Shown one piece after another: positions 16,637 through 24,487 of a stretch of DNA of 64,000 nt (the first letter of the stretch is position 1; every line of letters begins with the position of its first letter). A program made the position numbers and the translations under genes. Under the pieces are notes generated by a model. It worked only from the letters and a program-made list of their open reading frames with translations, was not told the DNA's origin and ran no database searches. The stretch spans positions 248,001-312,000 of the forward strand of contig CAVZBY010000011.1 in NCBI GenBank assembly GCA_963773685.1. Direction: 5' to 3'. The DNA comes from JALHVH01 sp963773685 (GTDB lineage Bacteria > Acidobacteriota > Aminicenantia > Aminicenantales > Saccharicenantaceae).

Positions 16637-18064
16637 CTAATTCATTTGGGCCGGGCCCGGGAACTCTTTTTTCGCGGCCGCGGCGTTCTTCCTGTTCCAG
16701 CGCAGGTAGGCCGGCACGCCGGCGGCAAGAATGATGAACCCGATGAGGGTCTTGCCGGGCTGGGAGGCGACCGTGTTGAGGAAGATGACGACGCAGATGC
16801 CCACGAACGCCAGCGTCACGAAGGGATATCCCCAGGCCTTATAGGGCCTCGGGACGTCCGGCCGCTTGCGGCGGAGGACGATCAGGGCATACCCCGTCCC
16901 GGCGAAGAACAGGAGGACGGCGAAGATGACATATTCGTAGAGTCCCTGATAGGTGCCCGAAAGGCAGAGGATGATGGACCAGGCGGCCTGGCCCCAGAGG
17001 GCGACGGTCGGGACGCGGCGCTTGGGATGGAGGTAGGCCATGCTCCGGAAGAAAGCGCCGTCGGCGGCCATGGCATAGTAGACGCGCGGCCCGTAGATGA
17101 TCGTGGCGTTGAGACAGCCGAAGATGGATATCATGATGGCCGCCGAAACCCAGAAGGTGATCGAGGGACCGAAGAGCTGGGTGGCGACGAGCTCGCCGAC
17201 CCGGACGACTCCCTTCATCCGGTCGACGGGGAGGGCCAGGATATAGACGACGTTCACGAGGACATAGACGACCGTGACGCTCACGGTCCCGAGGAGGAGG
17301 CTGAGAGGGATGTTCCGCTCCGGCTTCTGGATCTCCTCGGCCGTACAGCTGACGGAGTACCAGCCGTCGAAGGTCCAGAAGACCGCGATGAGGGCGAGTC
17401 CGAAATGCTTGAGAAGGTCGCCGAGGCCTCCCGCGCCCGCGGGGAACAGGTCCCCGAAGCCGGCGACGCCCTCCTGGCGTTCCGAGAGGAGCCCGAAGAC
17501 GATGAGGAACAGAACGGCTCCGATGCGGAAGAACGTCAGGAGGTTCTGCGTTCGCTTCCCGGTCTGAATGCCAAAGGAGTTCACCCAGGTCAGGAGCAGG
17601 ATGGCCGCCGCGGCGACAAGCTGGCCTGCGGAAAGAGCGAAGGCGTGTCCGAACACCCGGAAGCCGAAGAGGCCGTTCTGCAGGGACAGGGCGGGAACGA
17701 AGTAGCCCACGAACTCGGCGAAGGCCACGGCCAGGGCCGCGATCCCGCCGCACATGATGAACCAGAAGAACCCCCAGCCGTAAAAGAAACCGGCCCAGGC
17801 CCCGTACGCCTCACGGATATAGACATATTGGCCGCCGGCGCGCGGGTACATCGCCCCGAGCTCTCCGAAGGACAGGGCTCCGCTGACCGCGATGAGCCCT
17901 CCCGCGATCCAGACGAGGAGCATGAGCCCCGGGGAGGGGAGCTCCTGGAGGATGAAGCCCGTCGTCAGGAAGATCCCGGAGCCGATGACGGCCCCGATGA
18001 CGAGTGAGGTGGCATCGAGGAGATTCATCCTCCTGAGGAATCGGGGCCCGTTGGCATCTTCCAT
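16637..18064 (-). CDS. APC-superfamily amino-acid permease (LAT/APA-like)
   Basis: A 475-residue integral membrane protein with ~12 hydrophobic segments. The first helix carries the APC substrate-binding signature GAVIGSGIF, and the second segment has SFGELGAMYPRAGGQYVYI, typical of LAT and APA permeases. It lies 22 nt upstream of the RACo gene on the same strand, so it is probably the first gene of the corrinoid operon. I infer that it imports the methylated amine or amino-acid substrate, but the APC family is broad and the sequence does not name the ligand. Confidence 0.85.
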   Translation of the reverse strand: MEDANGPRFLRRMNLLDATSLVIGAVIGSGIFLTTGFILQELPSPGLMLLVWIAGGLIAVSGALSFGELGAMYPRAGGQYVYIREAYGAWAGFFYGWGFFWFIMCGGIAALAVAFAEFVGYFVPALSLQNGLFGFRVFGHAFALSAGQLVAAAAILLLTWVNSFGIQTGKRTQNLLTFFRIGAVLFLIVFGLLSERQEGVAGFGDLFPAGAGGLGDLLKHFGLALIAVFWTFDGWYSVSCTAEEIQKPERNIPLSLLLGTVSVTVVYVLVNVVYILALPVDRMKGVVRVGELVATQLFGPSITFWVSAAIMISIFGCLNATIIYGPRVYYAMAADGAFFRSMAYLHPKRRVPTVALWGQAAWSIILCLSGTYQGLYEYVIFAVLLFFAGTGYALIVLRRKRPDVPRPYKAWGYPFVTLAFVGICVVIFLNTVASQPGKTLIGFIILAAGVPAYLRWNRKNAAAAKKEFPGPAQMN

Positions 18065-18133
18065 GGCGGCGTTCTGCTCATCATACGAAGGCCCTCTATA
18101 AATGTAAAGCCCGGCGGATACGATACAATTGAC

Positions 18134-18163
18134 TTGACAAGTCCGCTTGCCGTTCGATATTAT
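18134..18163 (+). promoter_or_regulatory. candidate promoter of the porin operon
   Basis: Perfect TTGACA at 18134-18139, 18 nt, TATTAT at 18158-18163. The -10 lies inside the 17-bp inverted repeat, so a repressor bound there would block initiation. The implied leader is ~255 nt. Confidence 0.5.
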
Positions 18164-18195
18164 TAATATCGTAATAATATTATGAATATCATAAT
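18155..18195. repeat. AT-rich inverted and direct repeats, candidate operator
   Basis: 18155-18171 is a perfect 17-bp inverted repeat (CGATATTA-T-TAATATCG). 18174-18183 is a perfect 10-bp palindrome (ATAATATTAT). A 12-bp unit, (T/G)AATATC(G/A)TAAT, occurs at 18164-18175 and 18184-18195, exactly 20 bp apart, about two helical turns. This is the geometry expected for cooperative binding of a dimeric regulator. Confidence 0.55.
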
Positions 18196-18330
18196 CTTAA
18201 CATCCCCCCGTTCAGATCCGCCGATAGCGTTTTCCCAGGCCCCTTGCTCCGACACCCCCCGGAAGCACGGGGCGGACGTGGCGGCCCTGCTCACGCCCCG
18301 TCTTTCAGCGATCCCATGACTTCGGGCCGG

Positions 18331-18400
18331 GGGCCCGTTCAGGGACGGGCCCTCTGGCCTTATCGCGGGGAGCCGGGCCGGGGGGCAGGGACCAGGCTCC
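18331..18400 (+). promoter_or_regulatory. two strong hairpins in the porin 5' leader
   Basis: GGGCCCGT (18331-18338) pairs with ACGGGCCC (18345-18352) over a 6-nt loop; GGAGCC (18369-18374) pairs with GGCTCC (18395-18400). They lie 29-98 nt before the porin ATG and are not followed by U-tracts. They could be an attenuator-like or mRNA-stabilising leader; function is unknown. Confidence 0.35.
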
Positions 18401-18428
18401 GGAACACAGAGTGTGAAAGGTATGCGAG

Positions 18429-19466
18429 ATGACAGGAGTAGGAAACATCATCAAAAGGCTCTGTACCGGCGCCGCGGCCTTGATCTGGGCGTTCGCGGCC
18501 CCCGCGACGGCGGCCTCTCCGACGGTCATCAGCTTCGAGCTCTTCCCGGAATACTACTCGGTCGCGCGGCACCACGATCCGAGCATCCAGGGGCATAACG
18601 GCTTCTGGTTCCGAAGGATAAATATCACCTTTGATAACGCCCTCTCTTCGAGCTTGTCGTTCCGCTTCAAGCTGGAAATGAGCTCGAGCGGCGACTTCAA
18701 GACCAGCTCGCTTCTCGTCCCGTTCGTCAAGGACGCTTTCCTGAACTACCGCCTCAAGGGCCAGGACATTCAGATCGGCATCATAGCGACGCCGACGTGG
18801 GAGAACGTCGAGTCCTTCTGGGGCTATCGGGCCCTCGAGAAGACCCCTTGCGACATTCAGAAGCTCGGCTCGGCGAGGGACTTCGGCATCGCCCTGAAAG
18901 GCGGGCTGAATTCCGCCGGGACCGTTTCCTACAAGCTGATGTTCGGGAACGGCGAAGGGAACAACGCCGAAGCCAACAAGGGCAAGAAGGCTTATGCCCA
19001 ACTCATCGTCAGGCCCTGGAAAGGATTCCACATCGATCTTTACGCCGATACCGAGCGTCAAAAAGACTCCAGGACCTATCGCCTCCTTCAGGTCTTCACG
19101 GGTTACGAGGCCCGATGGGGGAGGGCTGGATTCCTTTACGCCCGGAGGGATACCGCGCTGGGCGAAGAGAGCGGCCATACGAGCCTCTGGTCCGCCCTCG
19201 CGGTTCTCAGGGTCCGCGCCGGAGCCGAGGTCGTGCTCCGCGTCGACAGGATGGGGGAGCCGAACCCGCACGGGGCCGGGATCTCCTACATCCCATTCTC
19301 GGACCACGCGCCGTCGAACCTCGTCATCGCTGGATTCGGATGGCGGCTCTCCGAGAACATCACGATCATTCCCAACGTCAAGCACGTTTTCTATGATAGA
19401 CTCGAGGGCGCCGCCGGGCCCGGCCCGGATACCTATTTCAACATGAGCGCGCGGCTCAAATTCTGA
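18429..19466 (+). CDS. outer-membrane porin, phosphate-selective porin O/P-like
   Basis: A 345-residue beta-barrel candidate. Residues ~1-28 form a signal peptide (basic start, hydrophobic core, cleavage near ATAAS). The mature part alternates polar and hydrophobic residues in short strands with aromatic girdles and ends in Phe (SARLKF), the BAM targeting signature. The overall look matches the OprO/OprP-like porin group, but substrate specificity cannot be read. It implies a Gram-negative envelope. An amidohydrolase gene follows 35 nt downstream, so it heads a probable operon. Confidence 0.75.
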   Translation: MTGVGNIIKRLCTGAAALIWAFAAPATAASPTVISFELFPEYYSVARHHDPSIQGHNGFWFRRINITFDNALSSSLSFRFKLEMSSSGDFKTSSLLVPFVKDAFLNYRLKGQDIQIGIIATPTWENVESFWGYRALEKTPCDIQKLGSARDFGIALKGGLNSAGTVSYKLMFGNGEGNNAEANKGKKAYAQLIVRPWKGFHIDLYADTERQKDSRTYRLLQVFTGYEARWGRAGFLYARRDTALGEESGHTSLWSALAVLRVRAGAEVVLRVDRMGEPNPHGAGISYIPFSDHAPSNLVIAGFGWRLSENITIIPNVKHVFYDRLEGAAGPGPDTYFNMSARLKF

Positions 19467-19501
19467 AGGACCCGGGCGGCCGGGAGCGGAGGAGGACCGA
19501 C

Positions 19502-20788
19502 GTGAGCAGAACGGCCGGAGGATTCGTCATCGCCGCAGGGATGGCCCTGGGCCTGTTGTCCCTATTCGCCGGGAGCGCAAGAACTCTCGACACCCGTCCC
19601 GTCGTCATCCGGGGAGGGACGCTCTTCACTGTGACGCAGGGGACCATCACGAATGGGACGATCATCATCAGGAATGGTAGGATCGAGGCGATCGGAACGG
19701 ACCTCGCGGTGCCTTCCGAGGCGAGGATCATCGAGGCCTCCGGAAAATACGTCTTTCCGGGATTCATCGACGCGGGGACGGACCTCGGGACGGTCGCGCC
19801 CGGAAGCTCCGCGTCGGACGGAGACGAGGCCTCCCAGCCGCTGACCCCCCAACTGAGCGTCGTGGACGCGTTCGACCCCGGAAATCCGTTCGTCGCCGCG
19901 GCGGCGCACCGGGGTATCACGACCGCCCTGGTCGCCCCGGGAAGGGGGAACGTTCTTTCAGGACTGAGCGCCCTCCTTCGATTGGAGGGGGACGACGTGG
20001 CGAAGATGATCGTCCGTTCCCCGGTCGGGGTCCACGGGACCCTCGGGGAGGTGCTCAAGCCCAGGTCCAAGGAGAACAGGGCGTACCCCTTCACCAGGAT
20101 GGGAACGGCCGCCCTCCTCAGGCAAGCCCTCTCCGACGCGCAGGACCACCGGCGCGGGCTCGCCGACGCCGAGCGCAAGCGGGCCGCGGCGAAAGGCGCG
20201 CCGGCGCCTCCTCTCCCGGAAGCGACCCCGATCGTCCGGGCTCTTCTTCCGGTCATCAAGGGCGACCTTCCCCTCATCCTCACCGCCAACCGCTACGACG
20301 ACATCCTGACGGCGCTCCGGATCGCCGACGAATTCAAGGTGCGGCTCGTCATCGACGAGGGGGCCGAAGCCAGCCGGGCCGGAGACGAGCTGGCCGCGCG
20401 AAAGGTTCCCGTGATCCTCAGGACAAGCGCGGCCCTGCGCCGGACGATCGAAACGGCCGGTGCCGGGTCCGAGAACGCCGCCCGGCTCAGGAAGGCCGGG
20501 GTGCTGATCGCCTTCAAGTCCGGACCGGTGATGGACGGAGAGGACCTGCTCGACGCCGTCCGGGCCGCCGTCCGACACGGCTTAACGCCGGAGGACGCCC
20601 TGCGCGCCCTGACCGCGGATGCCGCCACGATCCTCGGAGCGGGGAACGACATCGGCTCCCTGGAACCCGGGAAGGCGGCGGACGTCGTCATCTTCCCCGC
20701 CGATCCTTTCACGTCCGCGGCGGGACCGGAGACGGTCATCGTCGGAGGCGTGGTCCTCGATCTCGATGCGAAAGGACAGAGCCGATGA
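19502..20788 (+). CDS. exported amidohydrolase-fold protein lacking the HxH metal motif
   Basis: A 428-residue protein with a signal peptide (residues ~1-27) followed by the composite amidohydrolase fold: the small N-terminal beta domain (GGTLFTVTQGTI, NGRIEAIG), PGFIDAGTDLG, and the closing LEPGKAADVVIF. In active members the second strand reads PGFIDxHxH; here the histidines are replaced (A-G-T-D), so the usual binuclear metal site is missing. It may be a non-hydrolytic binding protein or use another centre. It starts with GTG after GGAGGA. The next gene overlaps by 4 bp (ATGA). Confidence 0.75.
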   Translation: MSRTAGGFVIAAGMALGLLSLFAGSARTLDTRPVVIRGGTLFTVTQGTITNGTIIIRNGRIEAIGTDLAVPSEARIIEASGKYVFPGFIDAGTDLGTVAPGSSASDGDEASQPLTPQLSVVDAFDPGNPFVAAAAHRGITTALVAPGRGNVLSGLSALLRLEGDDVAKMIVRSPVGVHGTLGEVLKPRSKENRAYPFTRMGTAALLRQALSDAQDHRRGLADAERKRAAAKGAPAPPLPEATPIVRALLPVIKGDLPLILTANRYDDILTALRIADEFKVRLVIDEGAEASRAGDELAARKVPVILRTSAALRRTIETAGAGSENAARLRKAGVLIAFKSGPVMDGEDLLDAVRAAVRHGLTPEDALRALTADAATILGAGNDIGSLEPGKAADVVIFPADPFTSAAGPETVIVGGVVLDLDAKGQSR

Positions 20789-21147
20789 GCGATCCGCACC
20801 CCTGGGTAAAGGAATTCGCCGCGACGATCACCGTCATCGACAAGGACGGCAAGATCATCGATATGACCGACCGGGCCGCCAAGGCCTTCGCCGATGGCGG
20901 ACATCCCGACCTCGTCGGGGCGCCGGTCTTCGACTGCCATCCGGAAGAGGCCAAGCTCAAGCTGAAGGCGCTCGTCGACAGCCGACGGACGAACGTCTAT
21001 ACCTATACGAAGGACGGCCGGAAGAGGCTCGTCTTCCAGACGCCCTGGACGATCGGCGGGGAATTCGCCGGCTATCTAGACATGACGCTGGACCTGCCCG
21101 AGGACATGCCGCACTTCGACCGTGACGGAAAAGGAGTTCACAAATGA
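20785..21147 (+). CDS. small stand-alone PAS-domain protein
   Basis: A 120-residue single PAS domain (ATITVIDKDGKIIDM at the start, LVGAPVFDCHPEEAKLK in the middle, then FAGYLDMTLDLPEDMPHF). Similar short proteins are often labelled PAS or diguanylate cyclase, but no GGDEF or kinase domain is present here. It overlaps both neighbours by 4 bp, so it is translated with the two flanking amidohydrolases. Ligand and partner are unknown; being cytoplasmic, it cannot act directly on the exported enzymes. Confidence 0.75.
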   Translation: MSDPHPWVKEFAATITVIDKDGKIIDMTDRAAKAFADGGHPDLVGAPVFDCHPEEAKLKLKALVDSRRTNVYTYTKDGRKRLVFQTPWTIGGEFAGYLDMTLDLPEDMPHFDRDGKGVHK

Positions 21148-22850
21148 GAACGAGAATCCTGGCCCTGTTCCTGTGCCTGTCCGGCCTCGCGACGGCGATG
21201 CCGGCCGTTTCCCAGACCCCTCCCGAAGACCTCCTTCTTGTCGGCGGGCGGATCCGGACGATGGACCCGGCCCGGCCGTGGGCCGAGGCCGTCCTCATCA
21301 GTCAGGGACGCATCGCCCGCGTCGGATCGGACGCCGAGGTCACCGCGGCCGCGCCCAAGGGGACGACGGTCGTAAGGCTCGACGGCAAGCTCGTCCTTCC
21401 GGGGTTCATCGACTGCCATACCCATTTCCTTCAGGGCGGATACGCCCTCTCGAGCATCCAGCTCAAGGACGTCCGGAGCCGGCAGGAGTTCGCCGCCCGA
21501 TTCGCGGCCAAGGTCGCCGCGATGGAGAAGGGGGCCTGGATCCTCAACGGGACCTGGGACGAGGAGCGGATCGATCCGCCGACCCTGCCCGCCAAGGAAT
21601 GGATCGACCGGGAAACACCGGAGAATCCCGTGTTCGTCAGGCGCTACGACCTCCACATCGGGTTAGCCAACAGCGTCGCCTTGCGGATGGCGGGCATCAC
21701 CAAGGACACGCCGTCCCCGGCCGGCGGCGAGATCCTGAAGGACCCGAAGACGGGCGAGCCGACGGGGATCCTCAAGGAATCGGCCATGAACCTCGTGACC
21801 GCGCTTATCCCGCCCCCGTCGCTCAAGGACAATGTCCAGGCGATCGAGGTGGCCCTCGCCCATGCCGCCGAGTGCGGCGTGACATCGGTCCATGAGATGG
21901 CCTTCCCCGACGAATTCACCCCGGCCTTCGAAGCCTACCAGGTCCTGTATCGGGCCGGAAAGCTGACGAGCCGGATCTACCTCTATATCCCCATCACGCG
22001 GATCGACCTCCTCACCGGCCTGAAGATGCGCTCGCCGTTCGGGAACGACTTTCTCCGTATCGCGGGCCTGAAGGCCTTCTGCGACGGCGGGCTCGGGGCC
22101 CGGACCGCGGTGTTCTACGAGCCGTACACGGACGACCCCGGGAACACGGGCATCGTCCATCCCCAGATGACCCCGGAAGGCCTCATGGAAAAGCGCATCC
22201 TCGAGGCCGACCGCGACGGGATCCAGGTCGCCGTCCACGCCATCGGGGACAAGGCCAACGACCTCATCCTGGACATCTTCGAGAAGGCGATCGCCGTGAA
22301 CGGCCCCGGGGAACGCCGATGGAGGATCGAGCACGCCCAGCACCTGCGGCCGGAAGACATCCCGCGCTTCGGCAAGCTCGGCGTCATCGCCTCGGTCCAG
22401 CCCTATCACGCGATCGACGATGGCCGCTGGGCCGAGAAGCGGATCGGGAAGGACCGGGCCCGCACGACCTATGCTTTCAAGTCCCTCCTCGAGGGCGGAG
22501 CGAAGCTCGCCCTGGGCTCGGACTGGATGGTCGCCCCGCTCGACCCGCTCTCGGGCATCCACGCGGCCGTCACCCGGGCGACCATCGACGGGAAGAACCC
22601 CGGAGGCTGGTATCCGGAACAGAAGCTGACCCTGGAGGAGGCCCTCCGGGGTTATACGCTCGACGCCGCGTACGCCGAGTTCTCGGAAAGGGAGAAGGGC
22701 TCCATCGAAGCGGGCAAGATGGCCGATCTCGTCGTCCTCGACAAGGACCTCTTCGCCATCCCCCCCGAAAAGATCAGGGACGTCAAGGTGACGATGACCG
22801 TCGCCGGCGGGAGGGTCATTTATCTCAGGCCGGCCGGGGGCGCCCGCTAG
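21144..22850 (+). CDS. exported YtcJ-like amidohydrolase (amidohydrolase 3 family)
   Basis: A 568-residue metal-dependent hydrolase with a signal peptide (residues ~1-24). The metal motif LPGFIDCHTHF is intact, later metal and substrate histidines occur in AVHAIGDKAND and RIEHAQHL, and the final Asp is in LGSDWMVAPLDP. The family cleaves amide-type or related bonds of varied small molecules in the periplasm; the substrate is unknown. It overlaps the PAS gene by 4 bp and is followed by a close paralogue lacking the signal peptide. Confidence 0.88.
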   Translation: MRTRILALFLCLSGLATAMPAVSQTPPEDLLLVGGRIRTMDPARPWAEAVLISQGRIARVGSDAEVTAAAPKGTTVVRLDGKLVLPGFIDCHTHFLQGGYALSSIQLKDVRSRQEFAARFAAKVAAMEKGAWILNGTWDEERIDPPTLPAKEWIDRETPENPVFVRRYDLHIGLANSVALRMAGITKDTPSPAGGEILKDPKTGEPTGILKESAMNLVTALIPPPSLKDNVQAIEVALAHAAECGVTSVHEMAFPDEFTPAFEAYQVLYRAGKLTSRIYLYIPITRIDLLTGLKMRSPFGNDFLRIAGLKAFCDGGLGARTAVFYEPYTDDPGNTGIVHPQMTPEGLMEKRILEADRDGIQVAVHAIGDKANDLILDIFEKAIAVNGPGERRWRIEHAQHLRPEDIPRFGKLGVIASVQPYHAIDDGRWAEKRIGKDRARTTYAFKSLLEGGAKLALGSDWMVAPLDPLSGIHAAVTRATIDGKNPGGWYPEQKLTLEEALRGYTLDAAYAEFSEREKGSIEAGKMADLVVLDKDLFAIPPEKIRDVKVTMTVAGGRVIYLRPAGGAR

Positions 22851-22885
22851 GCGGACGGCCGGACAGCTCGATGAAAGGGACCGGA

Positions 22886-24487
22886 ATGGAGAGAATGCTG
22901 TTCAAGAACGGATCCGTCTGGACGGCCGATCCGTCGCGCCCGCGGGCCGAGGCCGTCCTGACGGAGGGGGGCCGTATCCTGCGGGTCGGCGGCAGTGCCG
23001 AATGCGAGAGGCTCGCGACGCCCGAAACGCTGACGATCGACCTCGGCGGCGCCCTCGTCCTCCCGGGGTTCATCGACTGCCATACCCACTTTCTGAAGGG
23101 CGGCTATTCGCTGTCGCGTATCCGGCTCCGGGACGCGGCCGGCCGGGAAGCCTTTGCCGAACGCGTCGCGGCCAAGGCCGCCGAGCTCGAGAGCGGGGAG
23201 TGGATCCTCGACGGACACTGGGACCATGAACAGTTCTCCCCGCCCGTGCTCCCCGACAGGAGCTGGATCGACGGGGTCTCTCCGGAAAACCCCGTCTGTG
23301 TCCATCGCTACGATCTGCATTCCGTTCTGGTCAACAGCCTGGCGCTCCGAATCGCGGGGATCACCAGGGACACCGTCTCTCCCGAAGGGGGAGAGATCCT
23401 GAAAGATCCAGCGACGGGCGAGCCGACCGGCATCCTGCGGGACGCCGCCGTGGACCTCGTGACGCGCCACATCCCGAAGTCCTCGCGGAAGGCCGACCTG
23501 GCCGCCGCCGCGGCCGCGCTCCGCCACGCCGCCAAGCTCGGGGTCACGTCCGTCCATGACATGTCGGACGCGTCGAGCGTCGAAGCCTACCGCGAGCTCC
23601 TCTCGGCCGGAAGGCTCACGGCCCGGATCTCCGTCTACCTCCCGATCGCGGAAATGGATGCCTTCGGCCCGGAGGACCGGGTCCCCGTGGACGGCGACAT
23701 GGTCCGGATCGCGGGGATGAAGGGCTTCGCCGACGGCGGCCTGGGCTCTCACAGCGCATTTTTCTTCGAGCCCTACGCCGACGATCCCGATACACACGGA
23801 TACCTGTCGTCCGAAATGTTCCCGGAGGGGATCATGGAAGAGCGGATCCTCAAGGCCGATTCCGCCGGGCTCCAGGTGGCCATCCACGCGATCGGCGACA
23901 AGGCCAACGCCCTCGTCCTCGACATCTATGACCGCGTCCTCCGCCGGAACGGGCAACGCGACCGCCGGTGGCGCATCGAACACGCCCAGCACCTGAGGCC
24001 CCGGGAGATCGAGCTCATATCGAGGCTCGGCGTCGTCCCGTCGGTCCAGCCGTTCCATGCCGTCGCCGAGGCTGGCTGGGTCGAGAAGAGGGTGGGGAAG
24101 CGTCGCGCCGGGACGACTTACGCCTTCTGTTCCCTCCTCGAGGGCGGCGGGAGACTGGCCTTCGGGTCCGACTGGCCGGTCGCCCCGCTCAACCCCCTGC
24201 TCGGGATCCACGCGGCCGTCACCCGGCTGGCGGGCGACGGGGACGACCCCGAAGTCTGGCATCCCGAACAGAGGATCCCGCTGGAGGAGGCCCTGCTGGC
24301 GTTCACCCTGAACGGCGCGCGGGCGGAGTTCATGGAACACGTCAAAGGCTCGATCGAGCCGGGAAAGGCCGCCGACCTCGTCGTCCTGGACAGGGACATC
24401 CTCGCGATGCATCCCGAAAGGATCAAAGACGCCCGGGTCGTGATGACCGTCGTCGGCGGACGCGTCGTCCACGACGCGCGCTCATAG
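22886..24487 (+). CDS. cytoplasmic YtcJ-like amidohydrolase, paralogue of the preceding gene
   Basis: A 533-residue enzyme, colinear with the previous gene from GSVWTADPSRPRAEAVL onward, with the same PGFIDCHTHF, AIHAIGDKAN, RIEHAQHL and FGSDWPVAPLNP motifs, but no signal peptide. I chose ATG 22886 (AAAGGG upstream); ATG 22871 is in frame. The pair looks like a tandem duplication followed by relocalisation, which would let related substrates be handled on both sides of the inner membrane. The 3' end overlaps the convergent sulfatase gene by 6 bp. Confidence 0.88.
   Translation: MERMLFKNGSVWTADPSRPRAEAVLTEGGRILRVGGSAECERLATPETLTIDLGGALVLPGFIDCHTHFLKGGYSLSRIRLRDAAGREAFAERVAAKAAELESGEWILDGHWDHEQFSPPVLPDRSWIDGVSPENPVCVHRYDLHSVLVNSLALRIAGITRDTVSPEGGEILKDPATGEPTGILRDAAVDLVTRHIPKSSRKADLAAAAAALRHAAKLGVTSVHDMSDASSVEAYRELLSAGRLTARISVYLPIAEMDAFGPEDRVPVDGDMVRIAGMKGFADGGLGSHSAFFFEPYADDPDTHGYLSSEMFPEGIMEERILKADSAGLQVAIHAIGDKANALVLDIYDRVLRRNGQRDRRWRIEHAQHLRPREIELISRLGVVPSVQPFHAVAEAGWVEKRVGKRRAGTTYAFCSLLEGGGRLAFGSDWPVAPLNPLLGIHAAVTRLAGDGDDPEVWHPEQRIPLEEALLAFTLNGARAEFMEHVKGSIEPGKAADLVVLDRDILAMHPERIKDARVVMTVVGGRVVHDARS

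Larger units (their letters stand above)
18065..18428. other. 364-bp divergent regulatory region between the corrinoid operon and the porin operon
   Basis: No gene is visible. The part nearest the permease (18120-18200) is strikingly AT-rich and carries inverted and direct repeats plus a promoter-like pair. The part nearest the porin is GC-rich and holds two stable hairpins, 18331-18352 and 18369-18400. I looked for a cobalamin-riboswitch B12 box upstream of the corrinoid operon and did not see one. Confidence 0.6.

Noticed and set aside
18065..18428. Cobalamin riboswitch upstream of the corrinoid operon
   Set aside because: No B12-box-like conserved sequence seen on the minus strand; the AT-rich repeats look like protein-binding sites.
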